Source: Microbacterium sp. SZ1
GTDB lineage: Bacteria > Actinomycetota > Actinomycetes > Actinomycetales > Microbacteriaceae
Length of the DNA stretch: 64,000 nt
Assembly: GCF_002362255.1 (NCBI RefSeq)
Contig: NZ_LPVV01000003.1
Location: 124,001 to 188,000, forward strand
Reading direction: 5' to 3'
The translations under genes and the position numbers were made by a program. Positions 33,974-43,238 of the stretch are shown one piece after another (positions within the stretch are counted from its first letter, which is position 1; every line of letters starts with the position of its first letter). The notes under the pieces were generated by a model, which saw nothing but the letters and a program-made list of their open reading frames with translations, made no database searches and had not been told where the DNA came from.

Positions 33974-34843
33974 TTAGTCCGTGGCGGCCGGCACGCCGAC
34001 CTCGACGACCTGCTGCGCAACACGCTGGTAGTCGTCGACCGTGAGGTCCTCGCCGCGGGCGGTCGGCGCGACGCCGGCCGCGACGAGCGCGTCGGAGGCG
34101 GCAGCCGAGCTGCCGAAGATCCCCGACAGCGCCTGCCGCAGCATCTTGCGGCGCTGGTTGAACGCGGCATCCACGATCTGGAACGTCCGTCGGCGCTCCT
34201 CCTCCGAACCGCGCTCGCCGTCGGAGCGGTCGAATCCCAGGAGCAGGCTGTCGACGTTCGGCACCGGCCAGAAGACCTGACGCGACACGGAACCAGCGAG
34301 CTTCCACTCGCCGTACCAGGCCGCCTTCACGCTGGGCGACCCGTAGATCTTCGAGCCCGGCTTCGCCGCGAGGCGCTCGGCGACCTCGGCCTGCACCATC
34401 ACGACACCGCGCTGCAGGTACGGGAACGTCTCGAGAAAGTGCAGCAGCACCGGCACCGACACGTTGTAGGGCAGGTTCGCGACGAGCACCGTCGGGTCGC
34501 CGGGGAGCTCCGTGACGCGCATCGCGTCGGCATCCACCACCGTGAGGCGATCGGGCTCGACGCCGTGGTCGATCGCCGTCTGCGGCAGTCGAGCGGCGAG
34601 TCGATGGTCGATCTCCACCGCCGTGACCGCGGCGCCGGTCTCCAGGATCGCGAGGGTGAGGGAGCCGAGTCCCGGTCCGATCTCGACGACCCGCTCGCCC
34701 GCGTCGATGCGCGCCGCCTGCACGATCTTGCGGACCGTGTTCGCGTCGACGACGAAGTTCTGGCCGAGCTTCTTCGTCGGGGTGACGTCGAGCTCGGCGG
34801 CGAGGCGACGGATCTCGGTGGCGCCGAGCAGGGTGACGGTCAT
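33974..34843 (-). CDS. rsmA: 16S rRNA dimethyladenosine transferase (KsgA)
   Basis: Dimethylates two adjacent adenines near the 3' end of 16S rRNA during small-subunit assembly. The 289-residue protein shows KKLGQNFVVD, SAM-binding VVEIGPGLGSLTLAIL, VEIDHRLA and the catalytic VANLPYNVSVP. The start is set at the ATG at 34843; GAGAAT six bases upstream on the minus strand suggests a leaderless message, and the 14-residue extension beyond it is unsupported. It is divergent from an MFS gene whose start lies 54 bases away. Confidence 0.95.
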   Translation of the reverse strand: MTVTLLGATEIRRLAAELDVTPTKKLGQNFVVDANTVRKIVQAARIDAGERVVEIGPGLGSLTLAILETGAAVTAVEIDHRLAARLPQTAIDHGVEPDRLTVVDADAMRVTELPGDPTVLVANLPYNVSVPVLLHFLETFPYLQRGVVMVQAEVAERLAAKPGSKIYGSPSVKAAWYGEWKLAGSVSRQVFWPVPNVDSLLLGFDRSDGERGSEEERRRTFQIVDAAFNQRRKMLRQALSGIFGSSAAASDALVAAGVAPTARGEDLTVDDYQRVAQQVVEVGVPAATD

Positions 34844-34897
34844 TGGTCCATTCTCCCCCACCCGGCCGATGTCGCCGGTCCGCACTAGGGTTCAGGA

Positions 34898-36193
34898 ATG
34901 CCCTCCCTCGGTGAACTGGTCGCTCCCCGCCGCATGGGCCGCGACTTCCGGTGGCTGCTCGCCTCATCGTGGACGAGCAATGTGGGCGACGGCGTCGCGC
35001 TGGCTGCCGCTCCGCTGCTGATCGCGTCGCTGACCTCGTCTCCGCTGCTCGTCGCGTCCGGAGCGATCCTGCAGTTCCTCCCCTGGCTGATCTTCGGCCT
35101 GCACGCGGGGGCGATCGCCGACCGGTTCGACCGCCGGCGGCTCGTCATGGTCGCGAACGCGGCGCGCGCGGTCGTGCTCGGCGCCCTCTGCGGCTTTCTG
35201 ATCACCGGCACCGCGAACATCGGCATCGTCCTCGCCGTGGCCTTCCTCTACGGCACCGCCGAGGTCTTCGTCGACACCGCGAGCAGCACCCTCCTGCCCA
35301 TGATCGTCGACCGCGCCGACCTCGGTCTCGGCAACGCCCGACTCCAGGCGGGGTATCTCGTCGCGAACCAGTTCGCCGGGCCCCCGCTCGGAGCGTTCCT
35401 CTTCGCGGCGGGCACCGCATGGCCCTTCCTGCTCGAAGTGCTGTGCGTGACGCTCGCGATCGTGCTCGTCTCCCGAATGACTCGCACACCGGTTCCCCCG
35501 CGCGCGGCCGGCGAGGACGGCGTCGTGCAGAAGCCCCGAGTGCACACCGACATCGCGGAGGGTCTGCGGTGGCTGTGGCAGAACCCGCCGGTGCGCACCC
35601 TCGTCCTCATCATCCTCGTCTTCAACGTGACCTGGGCTGCGCCCTGGGGCATTCTCGTGCTGTACGCCACGGAGCATCTCCACATGGGCGCTATCGGGTA
35701 CGGCGCCCTCACCACGGCATCCGCTGCCGGAGGGATCCTCGCCACTCTGAGCTTCGGATGGCTCGAGCGGCATGTGTCGTTCGCCACCCTCATGCGGGTG
35801 GTGCTCTCGCTCGAGGTGCTGATGCACCTGGCCTTCGCACTCACGACCACCGGCTGGGTCGCGCTCGTGATCATGTTTGTATTCGGCGCGTACGCCTTCG
35901 TCTGGGGGACTATCTCGACGACCGTTCGTCAGCGCTTGGTGCCCGCCGAACTGCAGGGTCGGGTGGCCTCGGTGAACATGGTGGGCGTGTTCGCCGGCAT
36001 GGTGATCGGGCAGGCGCTCGGCGGCGTGATCGCGCAGGTGTGGGGGCTCACCGCGCCCTGGTGGTTCGCCTTCGCGGGCGCGGCCCTCACGCTGCTGCTC
36101 GTCTGGAAGCCGATCTCGCAGATCGTGAGCGCGAGATCTCCGTCGGACGAACCGGCTCCGTCGGACGAACCGGCTCAGTCGAACGAACCGTAG
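34898..36193 (+). CDS. MFS transporter, EntS-like
   Basis: A 431-residue major facilitator with 12 predicted helices and the MFS_3 layout of enterobactin exporter-like and macrolide-exporter-like proteins (FRWLLASSWTSNVGDGVA; basic loop ADRFDRRRLVM after helix 2). The C-terminus is a tandem repeat reading SDEPAPSDEPAQSNEP. TAGGGT lies six bases before the ATG, with no ribosome site. The 3' end overlaps convergent tatD by 19 bases. The gene sits where actinobacteria usually have rpfB. The substrate is unknown. Confidence 0.88.
   Translation: MPSLGELVAPRRMGRDFRWLLASSWTSNVGDGVALAAAPLLIASLTSSPLLVASGAILQFLPWLIFGLHAGAIADRFDRRRLVMVANAARAVVLGALCGFLITGTANIGIVLAVAFLYGTAEVFVDTASSTLLPMIVDRADLGLGNARLQAGYLVANQFAGPPLGAFLFAAGTAWPFLLEVLCVTLAIVLVSRMTRTPVPPRAAGEDGVVQKPRVHTDIAEGLRWLWQNPPVRTLVLIILVFNVTWAAPWGILVLYATEHLHMGAIGYGALTTASAAGGILATLSFGWLERHVSFATLMRVVLSLEVLMHLAFALTTTGWVALVIMFVFGAYAFVWGTISTTVRQRLVPAELQGRVASVNMVGVFAGMVIGQALGGVIAQVWGLTAPWWFAFAGAALTLLLVWKPISQIVSARSPSDEPAPSDEPAQSNEP
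36140..36190 (+). repeat. 18-base tandem repeat at the MFS/tatD junction
   Basis: CCGTCGGACGAACCGGCT is repeated exactly at 36140-36157 and 36158-36175, then partly (13 of 15 bases) at 36176-36190. It encodes the SDEPAP repeat at the MFS C-terminus, and the third copy overlaps the end of tatD on the other strand. It may vary in copy number between strains. Confidence 0.85.
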
Positions 36194-37050
36194 ACGCGGA
36201 GGGTGTTGGCGGCGAGCTGCGCGCACAGCTCGTCGACGTCGAGGCCGAGCTCCGCCGCCATGAAGCGGACGGTGATCGGAACCAGGTATGGCGCGTTCGG
36301 ACGCCCGCGGAGCGGGGTCGGCGTGAGGAACGGCGCATCGGTCTCGACGAGGATGCGGTCCAGCGGCGTGACGGCGAGGGCGTCGCGCAGATTCTGCGCG
36401 TTCTTGAACGTCACGTTGCCGGCGAACGACAGGTGGAAGCCGGCATCCGCACAGACGGTCGCCATCGCCGCGTCGCCGGAGAAGCAGTGGAAGACCGTCT
36501 TCTCGGGTGCGCCCACCCGCGACAGCGTCTCGAGCACCGCCTCGTGCGCGTTGCGGTCGTGGATCTGCATCGCGATGCCGTGCTTCTTCGCGAGTGCGAT
36601 GTGCGCCTCGAACGACGCGAACTGCGGCCCGCGGCGCCCGGGTTCGGTGCGGAAGAAGTCGAGACCCGTCTCGCCGATCGCTCGCGTGCGCGGATGCGCG
36701 GCGAGCTCGTCGATCACCGCGAGGGCCTCGTCGAGGCGCCCCTCCTCGGCGTACGCCGGGGCGTCGTTCGGGTGGATCGCCACCGCTGCGAGGACACGAG
36801 GATCGGATGCCGCGGCCTCCACCGCCCACCGCGACGACTCGATGTCACCCGAGGCCTGCACGACGCCCGCGATGCCGGCCGCCTGAGCCCGGTCGAGCTG
36901 CTCGGCCAGCGACAGCGGTTCGTCGCCGTCGAGGATCTCGAGGTGGGCATGGTTGTCGTAGACCGGGACGACGAGGGGCTCGGGAGCCGCGGGGTATCGC
37001 AGGTCCTTGCGCCCGTCGCCGTCCCGGCGCTGCACGTAGGTGTCCGGCAC
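36175..37050 (-). CDS. tatD: TatD-family metal-dependent hydrolase
   Basis: A 291-residue TIM-barrel DNase/deoxyribonuclease-like hydrolase. Metal ligands appear in YDNHAHLEI, GETGLDFFR, HDRNAHEAVL, HCFSGD and the final Asp in ETDAPFLTP, as in TatD/YcfH. The GTG start at 37050 has GGAGAGA upstream and lies 13 bases after the metG stop, so the two form an operon as in other actinobacteria. Its 3' end overlaps the convergent MFS gene. Confidence 0.95.
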   Translation of the reverse strand: MPDTYVQRRDGDGRKDLRYPAAPEPLVVPVYDNHAHLEILDGDEPLSLAEQLDRAQAAGIAGVVQASGDIESSRWAVEAAASDPRVLAAVAIHPNDAPAYAEEGRLDEALAVIDELAAHPRTRAIGETGLDFFRTEPGRRGPQFASFEAHIALAKKHGIAMQIHDRNAHEAVLETLSRVGAPEKTVFHCFSGDAAMATVCADAGFHLSFAGNVTFKNAQNLRDALAVTPLDRILVETDAPFLTPTPLRGRPNAPYLVPITVRFMAAELGLDVDELCAQLAANTLRVYGSFD

Positions 37051-37063
37051 GGGGATCTCTCCG

Positions 37064-38653
37064 TCAGGCCTGCTCGACGCGCGGGAACAGAGGGGCGAGC
37101 CCGTTGACGCTCGTGCCGGGCTTCAGCGCGCCCCAGGCCCCCGCCTCTCGGATCGGCTGATCCTGCAGGCGCCCCAGGCTCTCTGCCGCGCCCAGCGCGA
37201 TCCACAGCTTCTCCGTCGACTGCGGCATCACCGGCGACAGCAGTACCGCCAGCGCGCGCAGACCTTCGGCGCACGTGTAGAGCACGGTGCCGAGGCGCTC
37301 GCGCTGAGCGTCGTCCCCGGCGGCGGCCTGCTTGGCCAGCGCCCAGGGCTCGTTCGCGGTGATATAGCCGTTGAGGGCGTCGACGACCGTCCAGATCGCG
37401 CGGATCGCCTCATCGATGCGGAACTGCTCGATCGCGGCATCCGCATCCGTCGTCGCACGTGCGACGAGACGCTGGATCACGAGGTCCTGCTCGAGATACT
37501 CGGCGGGAGGCGGCACGACGCCCTCGAAGTACTTCTCGATCATCGCGGTCGTGCGGGACGCGAGGTTCCCGAAACCGTTCGCGAGCTCGGCCTGGTAGCG
37601 CGCGGCGAGGTCCTCCCACGAGAACGAGCCGTCCTGGCCGAAGGCGATCGCCGAGAGGAAGTAGAACCGGTACGCGTCGGATCCGAAGACGTCGGTGATC
37701 TCGGTCGGCGCGATGCCCGTGAGCTTCGACTTCGACATCTTCTCCCCGCCGACGAGCAGCCAGCCGTGCGCGAACACGCCCTTGGGCACGTCGAGCCCGG
37801 CAGCCATCAGCATGGCGGGCCAGATGACGGCGTGGAAGCGCAGGATGTCCTTGCCGACCACGTGGTACGCCGGCCAGCGACGGTCGAAGGTCTCGGGGTC
37901 GTCGCCGTAGCCGACCGCGGTCGCGTAGTTCAGCAGCGCGTCGACCCACACGTAGATGACGTGCGACGGGTCCCACGGCACCTCGATGCCCCAGTCGAAC
38001 GCCGACCGCGAGATCGAGAGGTCCTTGAGCCCCTGACGCACGAACGAGACCACCTCGTTGCGCGCGGACTCCGGGCGGATGAAGTCGGGCTGCGTCTTGT
38101 AGAGCTCGAGGAGGCGGTCCTGGAACTCGCGGAGCTTGAAGAAGTAGTTCTTCTCCTGCAGCAGCTCGAGCGGCTTCGAGTGGATCGCGCACACCTTGAG
38201 CCCCTCGAAGGGGCCGGTTCCGTCGAGGATCTCGGACTCCGGCTTGAACTCCTCGCAGCCCACGCAGTACAGAGCCTCGTACTCGCCCGCGTAGATGTAG
38301 CCGCGGTCGTAGATCGCCTGCACGAACTTCTTCACGCGCTCCTCGTGACGCTCCTGCGTCGTGCGGATGAAGTCGTCGTTCGCGACGTCGAGCGTCTCGA
38401 GCAGCGGGAACCACGCCTCTGTGACGAGCTTGTCGACCCACTCCTGCGGGGTGACGCCGTTCGCCGCGGCGGCGCGGAGCATCTTCTGACCGTGCTCGTC
38501 GGTGCCCGTCAGCATCCACGTGTCGTCGCCGCCCTGGCGGTGCCAGCGCGCGAGCGCGTCGACCGCCACCGAGGTGTACCCGTGACCGATGTGGGGCACG
38601 TCGGACGGGTAGTAGATGGGCGTCGTGATGTAGAAGGATTCGCCTGCGGGCAT
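37064..38653 (-). CDS. metG: Methionyl-tRNA synthetase
   Basis: Charges tRNA-Met. The 529-residue class I enzyme has the nucleotide motif HIGHGYTSVAVD, the KMSKS loop (GGEKMSKSKLTG) and one zinc knuckle formed by YCVGCEEF and a later CAIH. It lacks the C-terminal tRNA-binding domain, as is usual for the short actinobacterial form. TAGAAT lies six bases upstream of the ATG on the minus strand (38665-38660) with no ribosome site, one of the clearest leaderless promoters here. tatD follows. Confidence 0.96.
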   Translation of the reverse strand: MPAGESFYITTPIYYPSDVPHIGHGYTSVAVDALARWHRQGGDDTWMLTGTDEHGQKMLRAAAANGVTPQEWVDKLVTEAWFPLLETLDVANDDFIRTTQERHEERVKKFVQAIYDRGYIYAGEYEALYCVGCEEFKPESEILDGTGPFEGLKVCAIHSKPLELLQEKNYFFKLREFQDRLLELYKTQPDFIRPESARNEVVSFVRQGLKDLSISRSAFDWGIEVPWDPSHVIYVWVDALLNYATAVGYGDDPETFDRRWPAYHVVGKDILRFHAVIWPAMLMAAGLDVPKGVFAHGWLLVGGEKMSKSKLTGIAPTEITDVFGSDAYRFYFLSAIAFGQDGSFSWEDLAARYQAELANGFGNLASRTTAMIEKYFEGVVPPPAEYLEQDLVIQRLVARATTDADAAIEQFRIDEAIRAIWTVVDALNGYITANEPWALAKQAAAGDDAQRERLGTVLYTCAEGLRALAVLLSPVMPQSTEKLWIALGAAESLGRLQDQPIREAGAWGALKPGTSVNGLAPLFPRVEQA

Positions 38654-38704
38654 GGAGCAATTCTAGGCGCGATGCCAGGGGCGGTTACGCCGCGGTCACG
38701 GGCC

Positions 38705-40246
38705 TCAGCCCACCGTCACCTGCACGCGGTGCCAGCCCTGCGCGCCGTCCGGTGCCGGCGCGGCGGGCTCGGAGGTCTGCGTCTCGCCGTCGGCGCTCAC
38801 AGCGCGGCACTCGATGGTGTGCGACCCGGGCTCGGCGGTCCACGGGATGCTCCACTGCACCCACGTGTCGGCCGAGATCGCCGTCGCGAGCTCAGCAGCA
38901 CGCCATGGCCCGTCGTCGACGCGCACCTCGACTCCCTCGACGCCGACGTGCTGCTGCCACGCCATTCCCGCGATCACCGTGTCGCCCGGCTCGACGGGCT
39001 GGCTCCGACGCGGCACGTCGATGCGCGACTGCAGTTTGATCGGCCCGCGATCGGACCAGCCGCGGGTCGTCCAGTACGCCGTCGCCCGGTCGAATCGCGT
39101 GACCTCGAGCTCGGTCACCCACTTCGTCGCCGAGACGTACCCGTAGAGTCCGGGGACGACCATCCGCACCGGGAAGCCGTGTTCGAGCGGGAGCGGATCG
39201 CCGTTCATGCCGACGGCGAGCAGCGCGTCGCGGTCGTCGATCAGCGCCTCGATCGGCGTGGATGCCGTGAAGCCGTCGGAGGATCTGGAGAGCACCATGT
39301 CGGCATCCGCATCGACCCCGGCGCGCGCGAGAAGCTCGCGCACGGGGTGACCGAGCCAGAGCGCGTTGCCGATGAGGTCGCCGCCGACCGGGTTCGACAC
39401 GCACGCGAGCGTCACGTGCGACTCCTGCATGGGCAGCGAGAGCAGTTCGTCCCAGCCGATCTCGACCTCGCGCTCCACCATCCCGTGGATGCGCAGACGC
39501 CAGTCGGCCGGGTCGATGCGGGGCACCACGAGGGCCGTGTCGATGCGGTAGAACTCGGCGTTCGGGGTCACCACCGGGGTGAGGCCCTGGATGCCGAGGT
39601 CGGCGGCTGCAGCGACGGGCGCGGCCGGACTGGCGGGTTGCGGCAGCCGGAGCGCGGAGCGCACCGCCTCGATCGACCGCGTCGCGCCGCGGGCGACGCC
39701 GGCGATGATGAGGGCGGCGACCCCGGTGGCCGCGACACCCGCCGTCCACAGCAGGAAGCGGCGGCGCTCTTCCGGCACTGTGCGGACGTAGGGGATCGGC
39801 CGTACCGTGCGCATGAGCAGCCGCAGCGCCACCACGGCGACAACGCCCGCGATCAGTCCGGGGAGCCACGCGAACGGTCCGGCGCCCGGGCGGATCATCG
39901 CGACGACGAGGGCCAGAGCACCGAGCGCGCCGAGCACCACGGACCCGAGCCCTGCGCGGCGCGCCTCGAGGATGCCGGCGAGGGCGGCGACCGCGGCGAG
40001 CACGACGGCGATGCCGGTGATGAGCGCGGCCTTGTCTCCCGTGCCGAACAGGGCGATCGCGGCATCTTTCGCCCAGCTGGGAGCGAGGTCGATCAAGCCG
40101 CTGCCGATCACGGCCACCGGACTGGCCGCCGGCTCGACGACCGCCGCGACGAGCTCGCCGGCGCCGACAGCGACCACCGCGGCGCTCAGACCAGCGGCCG
40201 CCGAGCGGAGGCGGCTGCCGCGCTGCGCGGTCATGGCGTGACTCAT
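38705..40246 (-). CDS. Membrane-anchored sulfite-oxidase-like molybdopterin protein
   Basis: A 513-residue protein with four or five N-terminal helices (to about residue 190) and a C-terminal sulfite oxidase-type domain. The molybdenum-ligand Cys is in VTLACVSNPVGGDLIGN, followed by GFPVRMVVPGLYGYVSATKWVTELEV and a dimerisation-like beta domain (VEVRVDDGPWRAAEL). Related actinobacterial proteins are annotated as molybdopterin-dependent oxidoreductases; whether it uses sulfite or another substrate such as methionine sulfoxide is unknown. TACGCT lies six bases before the ATG on the minus strand (40258-40253), a leaderless pattern. Confidence 0.9.
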   Translation of the reverse strand: MSHAMTAQRGSRLRSAAAGLSAAVVAVGAGELVAAVVEPAASPVAVIGSGLIDLAPSWAKDAAIALFGTGDKAALITGIAVVLAAVAALAGILEARRAGLGSVVLGALGALALVVAMIRPGAGPFAWLPGLIAGVVAVVALRLLMRTVRPIPYVRTVPEERRRFLLWTAGVAATGVAALIIAGVARGATRSIEAVRSALRLPQPASPAAPVAAAADLGIQGLTPVVTPNAEFYRIDTALVVPRIDPADWRLRIHGMVEREVEIGWDELLSLPMQESHVTLACVSNPVGGDLIGNALWLGHPVRELLARAGVDADADMVLSRSSDGFTASTPIEALIDDRDALLAVGMNGDPLPLEHGFPVRMVVPGLYGYVSATKWVTELEVTRFDRATAYWTTRGWSDRGPIKLQSRIDVPRRSQPVEPGDTVIAGMAWQQHVGVEGVEVRVDDGPWRAAELATAISADTWVQWSIPWTAEPGSHTIECRAVSADGETQTSEPAAPAPDGAQGWHRVQVTVG

Positions 40247-40269
40247 GGACCGAGCGTAACCCCGGTGCA

Positions 40270-40301
40270 GCCGTCCGAGGGCCGTGCGGCCCCCGGACGG
40301 C
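40270..40301 (-). terminator. Terminator after the beta-glucosidase operon
   Basis: GCCGTCCG (40270-40277) pairs with CGGACGGC (40294-40301), and inside it GGGCC (40279-40283) pairs with GGCCC (40288-40292) around a four-base loop. It lies a few bases beyond the beta-glucosidase stop on the minus strand. Confidence 0.75.
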
Positions 40302-40307
40302 CGGTGC

Positions 40308-41477
40308 TCAGAGCGCGTTGCGGCGGGCGACCTCGCCGAGCCAGGCGAGCGAGGGCTTCGGCGAACGGGCGAACGTCTCGCGGTCGAAGCCGATCAGACC
40401 GAAGGTCGGGCGGTAGCCGCTCGCCCACTCGTAGTTGTCGAGCGCGCTCCAGTGCTGGTAGCCGCGCACGTCGATGCCGTCCGAGATCGCGCGGTGCAGT
40501 CCCTCCAGGGCACCCTGCGTGTAGGCGACGCGACGGGTGTCGTCGGCCGTGGCGATGCCGTTCTCGGTCACGAGCACCGGCACGCCGCCGCTGCGCTCCC
40601 ACGCACTGCGGACGCCGAGCTCCAGCGCCGCCGGGAAGAACTCCCATCCGGTGAGCGTGGTCTCGACGTTGGTCGCGACGGGCCGCGGACCCTCCGGGCC
40701 GATGAACGTGCGGGTGTAGGCCTGCACGCCGACGAAGTCGTCGCCGGCCGACTGCTCCAGGTACCAGTGGTCACGCGGGTCCCCGTACTCCGCGAGCATC
40801 TCGTCGGCGCCCGGTTCTCCGGTGGAGTGGAACGCCTGCGTGGCGATCGTCCAGCCCGCCTGGATGCCGGACCGGGAGTGCAGGATCTCCGACGCGCGGT
40901 GGTGCGCGTCGAGCAGCGTGTCGGCGACCGCCAGGTCGGGGTTCGGGAGGCCGTAGGCGACGAGGTTCGAGGCATCCTCACCCCCGGCGAGCATGGCCGC
41001 GATGTTCGGCTCGTTGATCGTGCAGACGTACGTGACGTCGTCGAGGATCGGGAGCACCGTCTCGACGTACCGCGAGAACAGGTCGACGGCATCCGACGCC
41101 CGCCAGAAGCCGTCCTTCTGGAACCACTGCGGCACGGTGAAGTGCATGAGTGTCACGGTCGGGTCGAGTCCGTTGTCGCGTGCGGTGTCGATCATCCGCC
41201 GGTAGTGGTCGAGCATGGCGCGCGAGACGAAGCCCCGCTCGGGCTCGATGCGCGCCCACTCCACCGAGAACCGGTACGAGTTGAGTCCGGCCTCCGCGAG
41301 CAGACGCATGTCCTCCGGGTACCGGTGGAAGTGGTCTGCGGCGTCGCCGGAGGGCTCCACCATGGGCGATCCCGGAGCGTGCTCCATGACCCACCAGTTG
41401 CTGGTCGTATTGTTCCCCTCCACCTGATGGGCTGCGGTGGCAGCGCCCCAGAGAAAGCCGTCAGGGAATGCGAGCAC
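40308..41477 (-). CDS. Beta-glucosidase, glycoside hydrolase family 1
   Basis: Cytoplasmic retaining glycosidase, 389 residues, shorter than the usual 440-460 of GH1. The acid/base is E156 in CTINEPN and the nucleophile E305 in VLVTENGIA; HWSALDNYEW forms the aglycone/glucose-binding region. No signal peptide is present, so it should act on imported beta-glucosides. The GTG start follows AAAGGAG. It is last in an operon of an oligopeptide-type importer under a LacI regulator, which points to cello-oligosaccharides or aryl beta-glucosides as substrates (inferred). Confidence 0.95.
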   Translation of the reverse strand: MLAFPDGFLWGAATAAHQVEGNNTTSNWWVMEHAPGSPMVEPSGDAADHFHRYPEDMRLLAEAGLNSYRFSVEWARIEPERGFVSRAMLDHYRRMIDTARDNGLDPTVTLMHFTVPQWFQKDGFWRASDAVDLFSRYVETVLPILDDVTYVCTINEPNIAAMLAGGEDASNLVAYGLPNPDLAVADTLLDAHHRASEILHSRSGIQAGWTIATQAFHSTGEPGADEMLAEYGDPRDHWYLEQSAGDDFVGVQAYTRTFIGPEGPRPVATNVETTLTGWEFFPAALELGVRSAWERSGGVPVLVTENGIATADDTRRVAYTQGALEGLHRAISDGIDVRGYQHWSALDNYEWASGYRPTFGLIGFDRETFARSPKPSLAWLGEVARRNAL

Positions 41478-41510
41478 GAGTGCTCCTTTCGATAGTGCGG
41501 GTGGTCCTGA

Positions 41511-43238
41511 TCAGCGCTCGGCGCGTGCGGGGTTCGGCACGGCGTCGAGCAGCTGGACCGTGTAGGGATCCTCCGGATGCTGCAGCACCTGGGCCGTCTC
41601 GCCTCGCTCGACGACGCGGCCGCCGTTGAGCACGAGGATGTTCTCGGTCACGAGTCGTGCGCTCAGCAGGTCGTGCGTGATGTAGAGCATGCTGATGCCC
41701 CACCGCTCGCGCAGGTCCTCGAGCAGGGCGAGCACACCGGCCCGCAGCGAGACGTCGAGCATCGACACCGGCTCGTCGGCGATGAGCACCTGCGGGTCGC
41801 TGGCCAGAGCCCGAGCGATGACCACGCGCTGGCGCTGGCCACCGGAGAGCTGATGCGGGAGTTTGGCCGCGAACTGCTCGACCGGCGTGAGGCCGACCGT
41901 CTCGAGGAGTTCGAGCACGCGTGCCCGCGCCTCGGCTCCGCGCAGGGCGGTGTAGTTGCGCACCGGTCGGCTGAGCGTGTACTCGACCGTGTGCAACGGG
42001 TTGAGCGCCGCATACGGATCCTGGAACACCATCTGCACGTCCTTGCGGAGATCGCGCAGGCCCCTGCGGCGGAGGGATGCGACGTCGACATCGCCGAAGC
42101 GCACCGACCCCTCGGAGGGCTTCTCGACGCCGGTGATGAGCTTGGCGATCGTCGACTTGCCCGACCCCGATGCTCCGACCAGGGCGAGCGCCTCGCCCGG
42201 CTCCAGCCGGAACGACACGTCGTCGACCGCCGTGACGGGCTTCTCGCCGCGTCGACGCGCCGGGTAGACCTTCGACACGCCCTGCAGCACGATCGCGGCA
42301 TCCGCCCGACGCGTGTCGCGCTGCGAGACCGTCGGCACCGTCTCGGTGACGTCGGTCCGCGCGCGGCCCTCGCGGCGGCGGGTGCCCAGGTCGACGAAGC
42401 CGGGGATCGATATCGACTCGGCCCGGGGGTCGGCGTAGTGGCTGAGCAGCATCCGTGTGTACTCGTCCTGCGGACGGTGCAGGATGTCGAGGCTCGGCGC
42501 GTCCTCGACGATCCGCCCCTCGTGCATCACCATGACGCGGTCCGTCGCCTCGAGCACGATGCCGAGGTCGTGGCTGATGAGGATCGCCGTGAACCCCTCG
42601 CTGCGCTGCAAGTCCTTGATCGTGTCCATGACCGCGTGCTGCACGAGCACGTCGAGCGCGGTGGTCGGCTCGTCGAACACCATGAGCTGCGGTTCCAGCG
42701 ACAGGGCGAGCGCGATCGAGGCGCGTTGCCGCATCCCGCCGGAGAGCTCGCCCGGGTAGCTCGCGAGCACGCTCGGGTCGAGACCGACCTTGCCGACCAG
42801 CTCCCGCGCCCTCGCGTCGCGGTCGTCTCCGGCGACATGACCGTGCGCGGCGGAAATGTCGCGGAAGTGGTCGCCGATCCTGCGCACCGGGTTCAGCGCG
42901 TTCATGCCCGACTGGAGCACCATCGCGAATCCGCCTTGGCGCTGACGGCGCAGCTCCTCGGCATCCAGCTCTCTGATGTCGCGCCCTCCGAAGAGGATGC
43001 GTCCGGCGCTGATGCGTGCCGGCGGCTTCTGCAGGCGGGTCAGCGCGAAGCCGAGGGTCGACTTGCCCGACCCGGACTCCCCCACGAGCCCGACGAACTC
43101 GCCTCGGCGCAGGGTGAACGACACGTCGTCCACGGCGGCCACGGGGGTGGCACCCGGCGAGGCGTACTCGACGGAGAGGGATTCGACCCGCAGCAGCACG
43201 TCGTTCTCGATCGCGGCGTTCTCGGTCATGGCGCTCAT
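41511..43238 (-). CDS. Fused dual ATPase of an oligopeptide-type ABC importer
   Basis: A 575-residue fusion of the two ATPases (OppD- and OppF-like). Walker A motifs are GESGSGKST and GASGSGKST; signatures LSGGMRQRASIALAL and LSGGQRQRVVIARAL; each half has a Walker B (MVFDEPTTALD and LIADEPVSMLD). Its ATG overlaps the upstream permease stop as ATGA, and the beta-glucosidase starts 33 bases later. Although the family is named for peptides, several members carry cello- or other oligosaccharides. Confidence 0.94.
   Translation of the reverse strand: MSAMTENAAIENDVLLRVESLSVEYASPGATPVAAVDDVSFTLRRGEFVGLVGESGSGKSTLGFALTRLQKPPARISAGRILFGGRDIRELDAEELRRQRQGGFAMVLQSGMNALNPVRRIGDHFRDISAAHGHVAGDDRDARARELVGKVGLDPSVLASYPGELSGGMRQRASIALALSLEPQLMVFDEPTTALDVLVQHAVMDTIKDLQRSEGFTAILISHDLGIVLEATDRVMVMHEGRIVEDAPSLDILHRPQDEYTRMLLSHYADPRAESISIPGFVDLGTRRREGRARTDVTETVPTVSQRDTRRADAAIVLQGVSKVYPARRRGEKPVTAVDDVSFRLEPGEALALVGASGSGKSTIAKLITGVEKPSEGSVRFGDVDVASLRRRGLRDLRKDVQMVFQDPYAALNPLHTVEYTLSRPVRNYTALRGAEARARVLELLETVGLTPVEQFAAKLPHQLSGGQRQRVVIARALASDPQVLIADEPVSMLDVSLRAGVLALLEDLRERWGISMLYITHDLLSARLVTENILVLNGGRVVERGETAQVLQHPEDPYTVQLLDAVPNPARAER

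Noticed and set aside
37040..40654. A 1204-codon open frame on the plus strand opposite metG and the sulfite-oxidase-like gene
   Set aside because: It is a shadow of two real genes on the other strand and spans their boundary; composition is biased and no motif is recognisable.
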